Of a DNA stretch of 42,588 nt, positions 26,855 through 34,795 are shown piece by piece. The stretch covers positions 1 to 42,588 of the forward strand of contig DAOWGX010000012.1 of assembly GCA_030641715.1 (NCBI GenBank). Direction: 5' to 3'. The notes under the pieces were generated by a model. It saw only the letters and a program-made list of their open reading frames with translations. It had not been told where the DNA came from and made no database searches. The stretch is from Nanobdellota archaeon. GTDB lineage: Archaea; Nanobdellota; Nanobdellia; Pacearchaeales; GW2011-AR1. Positions within the stretch are counted from its first letter, which is position 1; every line of letters starts with the position of its first letter. Both the position numbers and the translations under genes were made by a program.

Positions 26855-28370
26855 TTATCAACCTCTTCAAAGTTTCCCCAGCAACCTTAAAATCAGCCCT
26901 TCTCTCTGATAACCTCATCACTTGTCCAATCAAAAAATTCAAACTCGCTGTCTTTCCTGACTTATATTCCTCAACCACGTGCGCATTCTCGTCGATAACC
27001 TGCCGACATAAATTCTCAATCGCCGAATCATCAATATTCGAAATCTCTCCCTTGTGTTCTTTCAGCGAAAACGACTTTGGCACAAAATCATTCATAATCT
27101 GCTTTCCTTTTAAAACTGTAATCTCTCCCTTATTCACTTTATCAACTAACTCTGCCACATGACTTGGCCTTATATCTACCTCTGCATCCTCGAGTGTCCT
27201 TTTGTTATAATTCAAGATTCTAGGTAGTTCTATAGTTATCCAAGAAAGATTTTTCTGAAGTTGTCTCAAGGGCTTCATAGCATTCTCTATTCCTTTTTGA
27301 GATTGCCTTATAGGTTCCATTGCCTTATTCATTTCCCCTTGAACTACCCCTATAGGTTTCATTACTTCATCCATTTTCTTTTGAATTATTCTTATAGGTT
27401 TAGTTATTCTATCTGCAAATTCCTCAAAAAACTCAACCAACTCTAGATTCTTCGTTAAAATCTTTGCGTCTTTTTCTCCAACTTTGTATTTTTTTAAAAG
27501 TCTTGTTAGTTTTACTTCAGGCATTTCGGGTAAATCTGCTTTGATTCCATTAACCATTTTTTTATCTATTGTAATTGTGGATAAATCTGGGTCTGGGATG
27601 AATCTGTAATCTGCGGCACCTTCTTTCGACCGCATCTTAATTGTCTTCCCTGATTTTTCGTCGAATGCTAGGGTGTCCCTTGTCTGAACGATTCCTTTCT
27701 GGTGGTTTTCAATTTGCCGAACAATCTCGTATTCTATCGCCTTCCGAATCTTTTCCAATGAATTTAAATTCTTCATTTCTACTCTTTCGCCGTAGGTCGA
27801 GACGTTGACGTCGACTTTGATTCCGGCGTTTTTCCTGACGGCTTTGATATAACTTAATGATAGAAGTAAACTTTTTAGCCATTCGATGACTTGTTCTGCA
27901 TCGCTGAATTCTGGTTCGGTTACAATTTCAATTAAGGGTAGTCCGCTTCGGTTGTAGTTTATTTTCCCCGAGTCTGGGTTCCATTGTGCGGGGTCTTCTT
28001 CGAGATGTAATTCTGTGAGATTAATTCCTTTAAATTTTCCACCGGTTGCGTTTGTCGTCGCGTGCATTCCTGAAATCGTCGTTTGATATCCCTTGGGCAA
28101 GTCTGCCCAGCTGTAATGTTTCCTCTGCCAAATAATATTAGAATAATTAATTTTCGAACCGAAGACCAATGCGATTTGAATCATTTTTTTGATGGCGTCC
28201 GAATTCGGTGCCATCGGTTTTGAGCCGGGTTGTCCTGTGCAAATTGGACAGACTAAGGAGTTTGGTTTGGAGTTTAAAAAGTCGGTTTTGCACATGCAGA
28301 AAAGTTTCTCGTGCGTGTCTAGGTAGCCGTGGATTTCGAGACCGATTTTTACAGGGAATGCGTTTGTCAT
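26847..28370 (-). CDS. gatB: Asp-tRNA(Asn)/Glu-tRNA(Gln) amidotransferase subunit B, with repeat insertion
   Basis: KIGLEIHGYLDTHEKLFC, GSKPMAPNSDAI, RSGLPLIEIVTEPE, FIPDPDL, NFLIGQVMRLS. Confidence 0.95.
   Translation of the reverse strand: MTNAFPVKIGLEIHGYLDTHEKLFCMCKTDFLNSKPNSLVCPICTGQPGSKPMAPNSDAIKKMIQIALVFGSKINYSNIIWQRKHYSWADLPKGYQTTISGMHATTNATGGKFKGINLTELHLEEDPAQWNPDSGKINYNRSGLPLIEIVTEPEFSDAEQVIEWLKSLLLSLSYIKAVRKNAGIKVDVNVSTYGERVEMKNLNSLEKIRKAIEYEIVRQIENHQKGIVQTRDTLAFDEKSGKTIKMRSKEGAADYRFIPDPDLSTITIDKKMVNGIKADLPEMPEVKLTRLLKKYKVGEKDAKILTKNLELVEFFEEFADRITKPIRIIQKKMDEVMKPIGVVQGEMNKAMEPIRQSQKGIENAMKPLRQLQKNLSWITIELPRILNYNKRTLEDAEVDIRPSHVAELVDKVNKGEITVLKGKQIMNDFVPKSFSLKEHKGEISNIDDSAIENLCRQVIDENAHVVEEYKSGKTASLNFLIGQVMRLSERRADFKVAGETLKRLING
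27243..27404 (-). repeat. 42-bp/14-aa tandem repeat x4 inside gatB
   Basis: TKPIRIIQKKMDEV / MKPIGVVQGEMNKA / MEPIRQSQKGIENA / MKPLRQLQKNLS; Pro and Gln exactly 14 residues apart in each unit. Confidence 0.9.
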
Positions 28371-28404
28371 AGTTGGTTAAGACCTCGAACCTTTTTATGC
28401 TTTG

Positions 28405-28545
28405 CTAAGCATTGATAGTTGCTAATCTATCCTGAATACAAAAGTTTCTTCTCGCAATTTCTGCAACTTGTCCTCCCCCCTTATCCTCGAGAACTCGAAA
28501 CATTTCTCTTGCTAATTTTATTTTATCTGTGAATTTTTTATCCAT
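28405..28545 (-). CDS. Small ORF, 46 aa, overlapping the end of the RHH gene
   Basis: MDKKFTDKIKLAREMFRVLEDKGGGQVAEIARRNFCIQDRLATINA; 8-bp overlap with upstream ORF. Confidence 0.4.
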   Translation of the reverse strand: MDKKFTDKIKLAREMFRVLEDKGGGQVAEIARRNFCIQDRLATINA

Positions 28546-28714
28546 TTAGTTTCACCCCCTTGTCCTCTAATAATTGCATTACGGCCTTGTCGACGAAATT
28601 TCTCTTTGATGGAAACTCGATATTGGTCTTTCTGGTAGAAATGTAATCTTTAACGGCATCGTCTAACCACCGACTTACCTTGATTGCTGTATCTTTTCTT
28701 TTCTTATTTACCAT
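28538..28714 (-). CDS. Ribbon-helix-helix (CopG-like) DNA-binding protein
   Basis: MVNKKRKDTAIKVSRWLDDAVKDYISTRKTNIEFPSKRNFVDKAVMQLLEDKG. Confidence 0.6.
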   Translation of the reverse strand: MVNKKRKDTAIKVSRWLDDAVKDYISTRKTNIEFPSKRNFVDKAVMQLLEDKGVKLNG

Positions 28715-28744
28715 GGTTACTAATAGTATATCTATGGTAACCAT
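28713..28744. promoter_or_regulatory. Inverted repeat over the RHH gene start
   Basis: ATGGTTAC-N16-GTAACCAT; TATA-like ATTTAAATA just upstream on the minus strand. Confidence 0.55.
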
Positions 28745-28804
28745 TAGTATTTAAATGTTATGACAACTCCAAACATTTTTATATCTTCTAAAACTGATTA
28801 GAAT

Positions 28805-30058
28805 ATGAAAACGAAAACTTTCGCTCCGGGTGATAGGGTAGCGTTGCAAACGAAGAGTAAGTTGTGGAAAGGTTATGTTCTTGAGTCACACGATTCGGAA
28901 GTTATTTTGTTGAAGCTGGAATCTGGTTATAATATCGGAATTCGGGAAGGGGAGATTCTTGATGCTAAGGTTTTGGAGAAAGCGAAGCCGAAGGAAAAGA
29001 AGGAAGTTGTTTTGGAGAAAAATACTAAGTTGAAAAATGTCGTGATTATAATTACTGGCGGGACGATTTCGTCGAGGCTTGATCCGAAATCTGGGGGAGT
29101 AATTCCGACAGATGCCGAAGATATTTTAAACATCGCACCTGAAATTAAAGAGATTTGCAATGTCGTAAAAATTGATACACCTTTTATGAAATTCTCCGAG
29201 GATATGGATCCGAAAGATTGGAGGAAATTGGCTGAAACATGTGAGCCTTATCTTAATGACGAATCTGTCGACGGTATAATCATAACGCATGGAACTGATA
29301 CGTTGCATTATACTTCCGTGGCTCTTTCTTTTTTTATCCGAGATTTGAACAAGCCCATCGCGATAACCTACTCTCAGCGTTCGATAGATAGAGCTTCTAC
29401 CGACGCCGCGCTTAATCTGATTTGTTCTGCGGAATACGCGACATCGGATATTGCAGAAATTGCTTTAATTGGACACAAAAATAGCGACGATAAAAGTTGT
29501 ATTGCGATGCCAGCGAAGAGGGTTCGAAAGTTGCACACTTCTCGAAGAGATGCTTTCAAGATTGTTAATGATACCCCCCTCGCAGAGATTACATCGGGCA
29601 AGATTAAAATTTTAAAAACGTTTAATGCTCGCTCGAATAAGAAGCCGAAACTTGATACGAAATTTCAGGAAAAAGTTTCGTTGATAAAGGTTCATCCAGG
29701 GCAAGACCCGTCGATAATTGAGTATTATGAACAGCAAGGGTACAAGGGATTGATTCTTGAAACTACAGGGCTTGGTCAGGTTCCTGGCAAATCCTCCTCG
29801 ACAAACTGGCTTCCAAAAATAAAAAAAGCCATTCAAAATGGGATGGTGATCTGTGCAACTGCTCAAACCATTTATGGTCGATTAAATCCAAATGTGTATT
29901 CTTCCGGACGAGAATTGCAAAAAACAGGCATTATTTTCCTTGAAGATATGTTATCTGAAACCGCACTGATTAAACTTGGTTGGGTTCTTGGACATAAAAA
30001 CTGGAATCCTAAAGAAAAAATGTTGGAGAATGTCTCCAACAGGTTAGATAAAAAATAA
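28805..30058 (+). CDS. gatD: Glu-tRNA(Gln) amidotransferase subunit D
   Basis: N-terminal GatD barrel then IIITGGTISSRLDPKSGGVIPT and HGTDTLHYT asparaginase motifs. Confidence 0.95.
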   Translation: MKTKTFAPGDRVALQTKSKLWKGYVLESHDSEVILLKLESGYNIGIREGEILDAKVLEKAKPKEKKEVVLEKNTKLKNVVIIITGGTISSRLDPKSGGVIPTDAEDILNIAPEIKEICNVVKIDTPFMKFSEDMDPKDWRKLAETCEPYLNDESVDGIIITHGTDTLHYTSVALSFFIRDLNKPIAITYSQRSIDRASTDAALNLICSAEYATSDIAEIALIGHKNSDDKSCIAMPAKRVRKLHTSRRDAFKIVNDTPLAEITSGKIKILKTFNARSNKKPKLDTKFQEKVSLIKVHPGQDPSIIEYYEQQGYKGLILETTGLGQVPGKSSSTNWLPKIKKAIQNGMVICATAQTIYGRLNPNVYSSGRELQKTGIIFLEDMLSETALIKLGWVLGHKNWNPKEKMLENVSNRLDKK

Positions 30059-30060
30059 AA

Positions 30061-30507
30061 TTATTTGAATATTCTTCTTGTTTCTTTCTTAAATATCAAA
30101 TACCAAATAATCACTCCATTTACTAGCAACGAGAATACTCCGCTAGCGAATAATCCATCTGTTAAACTTGATATGGATGTAACAATTCCAAAAACAGAAA
30201 ATATAACGATAGCATTTTTTGCCCAATTTTTCAGTTTAAGAATATCTTTAGCTATAGAATACTCTAAGATTGCAAAACCCAATAAAGCGATTCCGAATAG
30301 AATTAATGTAATTGGACTCGGGACTTCGATTCCTTGTTGAACAAAAAGGGCGGCATTCTGGGAAACATTATCTGAAAAGCTGAATAAAAATCCTCCGACA
30401 ATAAAAGAGATAATAGAGCCAGCAAAATATAATATTGCTAGAATCTTTACTCCTTCTGGAACATTATGAACCGACTTAGCTCCCTCAATAGATTTCTTTT
30501 TTACCAT
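30061..30507 (-). CDS. Four-TM membrane protein of unknown function
   Basis: 148 aa with several hydrophobic segments; GGAGGT upstream of ATG. Confidence 0.7.
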   Translation of the reverse strand: MVKKKSIEGAKSVHNVPEGVKILAILYFAGSIISFIVGGFLFSFSDNVSQNAALFVQQGIEVPSPITLILFGIALLGFAILEYSIAKDILKLKNWAKNAIVIFSVFGIVTSISSLTDGLFASGVFSLLVNGVIIWYLIFKKETRRIFK

Positions 30508-30568
30508 GTAACCTCCTTGTGAGAATTAAGAAGAAAGATTATTTAAAGCTATTGTCTTGAGTATATTT

Positions 30569-31996
30569 ATGGAACACGATTACAAAAAAATCGGGCTTAA
30601 GATTGGATTGGAGATTCATCAGCAACTTAACACGAGGAAGCTTTTTTGCGATTGTCCTTCTATTTTGAGGAATGATGAACCTGAATATACTGTCGAGAGA
30701 ACGTTGAATCCCGTGGTTGGGGAGACTGGAGAAATTGACGTCGCTGCTGCACATGAGAAGATGAAAAATAAAACTTTTATTTATCAGGTTTATGATACTA
30801 ATTGTTTGGTCGAACTCGATGAGTCTCCCCCAGGAAAAATTAATATCGATGCGTTAAAAATCGTGTTGCAAATCGCAGAATTGTTCAAATGCAAGATATT
30901 TCCAATAACTCAAGTAATGAGGAAAACCGTCGTCGATGGGACGAATACTTCGGGATTTCAGAGGACTGTTTTAGTTGCTCACGATGGTTATGTTGAGACA
31001 GGAGAGGGGAAGGTTGGGATTGAGACTATTGCGTTGGAGGAGGACTCGGCGAGGAAGGTTTCAGAGGACGAGAAAACGAAGACGTTTAAGCTGGATAGGT
31101 TAGGGATTCCGCTTGTTGAGATTACGACGAAGCCAGAGATTTATTCGCCGGGGCAGGGGAAGGAAGTTGCTTTGAAAATTGGGGAGGTGTTGCGGGCGTG
31201 TAATGTGAAACGGGGGATTGGGACTATTCGTCAGGATGTTAATATTTCGATTAAGGGAAGTAAACGGGTTGAGATTAAGGGTTTTCAGGATACGAAGATG
31301 ATGGTTAAGACTATTGATACGGAAATTTCGAGGCAGGAAGAATGTGTTGAGAATGGTGAGTGTAAGAATGAGGTTCGGGGTGCGCTTCCCGACGGGAGTT
31401 CGAAATTTCAGAGACCGATGCCGGGGGCTGCGAGAATGTATCCCGAGACTGATGTTCCGCTTTTGAAAATTTCACGAGAGTTGATTAATGAAGTGAAAAA
31501 GAATTTGCCGAAACTTGTTTCGGAACATAAATCTTATTTGAGTGAGTTTGGACTTAATGATGAGTTGGTGAAGTTGATTTTGAAGCAGGGTAAGGTTGAG
31601 GATTTTAAGACGTTGAGTAAGGTGATTGAAAGTCCAGAGTTGATTGCGAAATCGTTGACGCTGTTTCAGAAAGAGATTGCGAGGAAGGAGGGGAAGTCTT
31701 TAATTGAAGTGAATGAGATTTTGAATGCTCATGTATTGGAGGCGATTTTGGAGGAGGTCGGGAAGAAGATTTCGAAGAACGATGTTAGGACTGTGATGCA
31801 GAAGGTTGTTCGAGGGGAGGCTCTCGACGAGGCTATGGAGAAGTCTGATGTTGATTTGAGGGAGGAGGTTGAGAAGTTGGTTCGGGAGAAGCCAGGGTTG
31901 TCGACAGGGGCGTACATGGGGCTGGTTATGGGGAAATTTAAGGGGAAGGTTTCTGGGAAAGAGGTTGCGGATGTTTTGGGAGAGGTTTTGTTTTGA
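30569..31996 (+). CDS. gatE: Glu-tRNA(Gln) amidotransferase subunit E, apparently lacking the GAD insert
   Basis: IGLKIGLEIHQQLNTRKLFCDCPS, GFQRTVLVAHDGYVE, RPMPGAARMYPETDVPLL; ~475 aa. Confidence 0.95.
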   Translation: MEHDYKKIGLKIGLEIHQQLNTRKLFCDCPSILRNDEPEYTVERTLNPVVGETGEIDVAAAHEKMKNKTFIYQVYDTNCLVELDESPPGKINIDALKIVLQIAELFKCKIFPITQVMRKTVVDGTNTSGFQRTVLVAHDGYVETGEGKVGIETIALEEDSARKVSEDEKTKTFKLDRLGIPLVEITTKPEIYSPGQGKEVALKIGEVLRACNVKRGIGTIRQDVNISIKGSKRVEIKGFQDTKMMVKTIDTEISRQEECVENGECKNEVRGALPDGSSKFQRPMPGAARMYPETDVPLLKISRELINEVKKNLPKLVSEHKSYLSEFGLNDELVKLILKQGKVEDFKTLSKVIESPELIAKSLTLFQKEIARKEGKSLIEVNEILNAHVLEAILEEVGKKISKNDVRTVMQKVVRGEALDEAMEKSDVDLREEVEKLVREKPGLSTGAYMGLVMGKFKGKVSGKEVADVLGEVLF

Positions 31997-32037
31997 TTAA
32001 GAAAGCTTAAATAATACGTTTTGTTTTTGAAATAGTT

Positions 32038-32814
32038 ATGGGTGAAAATTATGGTGTGCATACTACTGTTATCCCAAGGTATGGCAAGGCGACGATGGTC
32101 CTTTCTAAATTGGAAGAATTGGCGATATCGTTGCCGTCGAAAATTTCTGAAAAAGTTGAGCAGATAACTGCGTTCCCGGTGGTAATCGCTAGAAAGAATA
32201 TAGATAAACTTAGACATATACGGGATGAGGTTGATTTGATTCTTGTGAAATATCTTACCTCGACTGAGCTGGATAACGAGTATGATTCGCTTTCGTCTGA
32301 GGATTTGAGAGTGTCGGAGAAATGTGTCGTATATTCGCCAACTGCGAAACGACATAAGGGCGAGATGTCTGGTAGTGGGAAATCGTCGGCTTCTTATTAT
32401 TGGCAGATTGATAGGGGTCCGTCGAGAGATAGTTCTCCTGTAAGATTATTATTGCAATCGATAAGTCCTTTTGGGAAAACCTCGCATCATTATCACAAGA
32501 AAACTGTTGAACTGTTTTTGCCTTTGGTCGGAAAGACAATACTGTACTGGCATGATAGGGGTAATAAGGTGTTGCCTCGAAAGGTGCATCGGCTAATGCA
32601 TTCTGTTGTTACGAGGGTTATGCCGAGGACGGGGCATCAGCTTCAGACGCTTGACGAGCCGGCACTAAATGTGTTGGGGATGTGTCCTGGTAATCTGGGT
32701 TTGGAGGATCATATTTATATTTCTGATGAGGGGTTGAAGGTTCTTCAATCTAAAAGCGATAATTTTCTGTTGAACTACATCAAGGATAAAAGAAGTTTTT
32801 CTGAAACGAAGTGA
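32038..32814 (+). CDS. Hypothetical protein with possible cupin-like C-terminal domain
   Basis: SHHYHKKTVELFLPLVGKTILYWHD ... HSVVTRVMPRTGHQLQTLDEPALNVLGM. Confidence 0.5.
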   Translation: MGENYGVHTTVIPRYGKATMVLSKLEELAISLPSKISEKVEQITAFPVVIARKNIDKLRHIRDEVDLILVKYLTSTELDNEYDSLSSEDLRVSEKCVVYSPTAKRHKGEMSGSGKSSASYYWQIDRGPSRDSSPVRLLLQSISPFGKTSHHYHKKTVELFLPLVGKTILYWHDRGNKVLPRKVHRLMHSVVTRVMPRTGHQLQTLDEPALNVLGMCPGNLGLEDHIYISDEGLKVLQSKSDNFLLNYIKDKRSFSETK

Positions 32815-32939
32815 AAGAAAAATTTAGATGGAGAAGTCTGTAAGACTTTGTAATCTTTCATGGCACGTGTGTTTTTTAAATGAAACTATATATTCTAATA
32901 TAGGTATATTTTTAAAATCCAAAATCTTTTTGATAAATT

Positions 32940-33395
32940 ATGGTAAATTTAGATGATAAATTAACAGAATTACGAAATGAAGAAAATAGAATTCTTGGAG
33001 CAATTGATGAAAGAAATAGAAAAAGAAAGATTCAATGTGGTGCGTGTGATGATTTTCATGAAATTGGTAACCTTAAAGCAATCCAAACGCATTGGTACAC
33101 TCCTCCCACGGGATGTACTGAAGGAGACTATTGGAACGACGGAGAATTACAATATGTTTGTCCTGAAACAGGAATTATAAATAGACTATTATTTGATAAT
33201 AATGATGTTCCTTGGAAAGAAAGAAAAGATTTCGACAATAATCCTGAAGAACAATTTAAAAGAAATTATAAAAAATTATTTGAGGAAGTTACAGATAATT
33301 ATGATAGAACAATTCCTGGTAAATGGGTAAATAATTATTATGTGGATAGAAATCGTGAAAAATTTGGACTTGTAGAAAGACGAAAGAGAACTTAA
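32940..33395 (+). CDS. Hypothetical Cys-containing protein
   Basis: 151 aa ORF; CGAC...C...C suggests metal binding. Confidence 0.5.
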   Translation: MVNLDDKLTELRNEENRILGAIDERNRKRKIQCGACDDFHEIGNLKAIQTHWYTPPTGCTEGDYWNDGELQYVCPETGIINRLLFDNNDVPWKERKDFDNNPEEQFKRNYKKLFEEVTDNYDRTIPGKWVNNYYVDRNREKFGLVERRKRT

Positions 33396-33547
33396 GGAAG
33401 TTAGTTTTTTATAATGAAGTGGAATTCTTTGTTTTGAAAAAGTTTAAGTGCGTGTCCGTTCTAAAAATTAAATTCAATTGAAACCGATATTATTGTTATG
33501 AGAGGTTTATTTATGATATCCTTCTAATAAGGATAAAAACAATAATT

Positions 33548-33634
33548 TTATTTTAACATCCCATTAATTCCCCAAGCAATCAAGACCGCGGCGACGGCAG
33601 AAACACAAACAACAACGAACAAGTCGATTCTCAT
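33548..33634 (-). CDS. 28-aa single-TM micropeptide
   Basis: MRIDLFVVVCVSAVAAVLIAWGINGMLK; near-identical C-terminal TM to 34564..34746. Confidence 0.5.
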   Translation of the reverse strand: MRIDLFVVVCVSAVAAVLIAWGINGMLK

Positions 33635-33714
33635 AACATCTTTTATTATCTTGAAGAAATTTGACAAACCAAAGAGTATTTAAAGATTAAAAATGTTATA
33701 CCATTAATATATTC

Positions 33715-33742
33715 CCCGGTATGGTCTTCGGGCAATGCCGGG
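33715..33742 (+). other. Stable UUCG-loop hairpin followed by T-tract
   Basis: CCCGGTATGGTC TTCG GGCAATGCCGGG with one mismatch and G-U pairs, then AGTTTTATTTTT; TATA-like box at 33676. Confidence 0.65.
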
Positions 33743-33753
33743 CAGTTTTATTT

Positions 33754-34278
33754 TTACAATTCTCTAGCTAAATCATTCATGTAAATAAAATCATCGCAAG
33801 TTTTCTTTAATGATGCCGAAGAACTACTCTTGAAATAAGCATTTATAATTTTCTTTCCTAACTTTTGAGCCTTTTTAATTGCAGGAACAAAATCTTCATC
33901 GCCAGAAACAATTATTGCAGTGTCGTATAAATCTTCATAAGCTCCCGAAACTAGGTCAACTGCCAAGTGAACATCGTCGCCTTTTACATCAAAAACATAA
34001 TTTCCGTTTTTTCTTTTATGTTTTCTTAGTTTGCAAAGAACAACATTAAAATCTGGAATTTTTCTTAATTCATTGAAGAACTTTTGTTGTTCCCAGTAAG
34101 TTTTAGGATTTATTTTTATATTTAAGGGGGCATTATAATAAAATGTTGAAATCAGCAGTTTGTTCTTCTTTAACAACTGAAGAAGTTTCTGAAAATCTAT
34201 CCTTTCAATTTTTAGATTCTTTAAACTATAATATAAATTACTTCCATCAATAAAAATAGCAACTCTTTCTTTTGTCAT
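33754..34278 (-). CDS. NYN-domain (LabA/DUF88-like) predicted RNase
   Basis: RVAIFIDGSNLYYSLK ... KGDDVHLAVDLVSGAYEDLYDTAIIVSGDEDFVPAIKKAQKLGKKI. Confidence 0.88.
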   Translation of the reverse strand: MTKERVAIFIDGSNLYYSLKNLKIERIDFQKLLQLLKKNKLLISTFYYNAPLNIKINPKTYWEQQKFFNELRKIPDFNVVLCKLRKHKRKNGNYVFDVKGDDVHLAVDLVSGAYEDLYDTAIIVSGDEDFVPAIKKAQKLGKKIINAYFKSSSSASLKKTCDDFIYMNDLAREL

Positions 34279-34563
34279 ATGGTTAGATACAGCAAGAGAT
34301 TATAAGTTTTGTGTTTAGAAATTTTCATTTTAAACAATAATTTTATACCCTCGCACCTTCTTCATTCATTATATAAACACTTTCTATATTCTCTACTATG
34401 CTGTAAGACCTTCATCCTCTCCAATTATATTGGTCATCCTCTATCCTCTTGCATTATACTGCACTTCCAGTTCCATCCATAATCTATATGAAACTCATAT
34501 CTATTTAAATGTTCTCAATTCAAACTATCTTCCCTGAACATTTAAGATAGTAAAAGTTTAAAA

Positions 34564-34746
34564 TTAATTAAACATCCCATTAATTCCCCAAGCAATCAAA
34601 ACAGCGGCGACGGCAGAAACACAAGTTACGACGGGCAAACTACTCGAACCGCAAACGGCACCCAAGGCACCTCCCGAGGCTCCCGCGATTCCCGCAACTA
34701 AAAGTCTTTTGTTTTCTTCGTTCATGATTGATTGAGATGAAGACAC
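34564..34746 (-). CDS. 60-aa small membrane protein
   Basis: MSSSQSIMNEENKRLLVAGIAGASGGALGAVCGSSSLPVVTCVSAVAAVLIAWGINGMFN. Confidence 0.55.
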   Translation of the reverse strand: MSSSQSIMNEENKRLLVAGIAGASGGALGAVCGSSSLPVVTCVSAVAAVLIAWGINGMFN

Positions 34747-34795
34747 TATAAAAACTTAAGCACAATTTTAAAAACCCTTGATGGTATATTTGGAT

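Noticed and set aside
34279-34563. 285-bp intergenic region with repeated GAGGATGA-like words on minus strand, considered as C/D box RNA
   Set aside because: No convincing C/D box pair (no CTGA D box) could be identified by eye.
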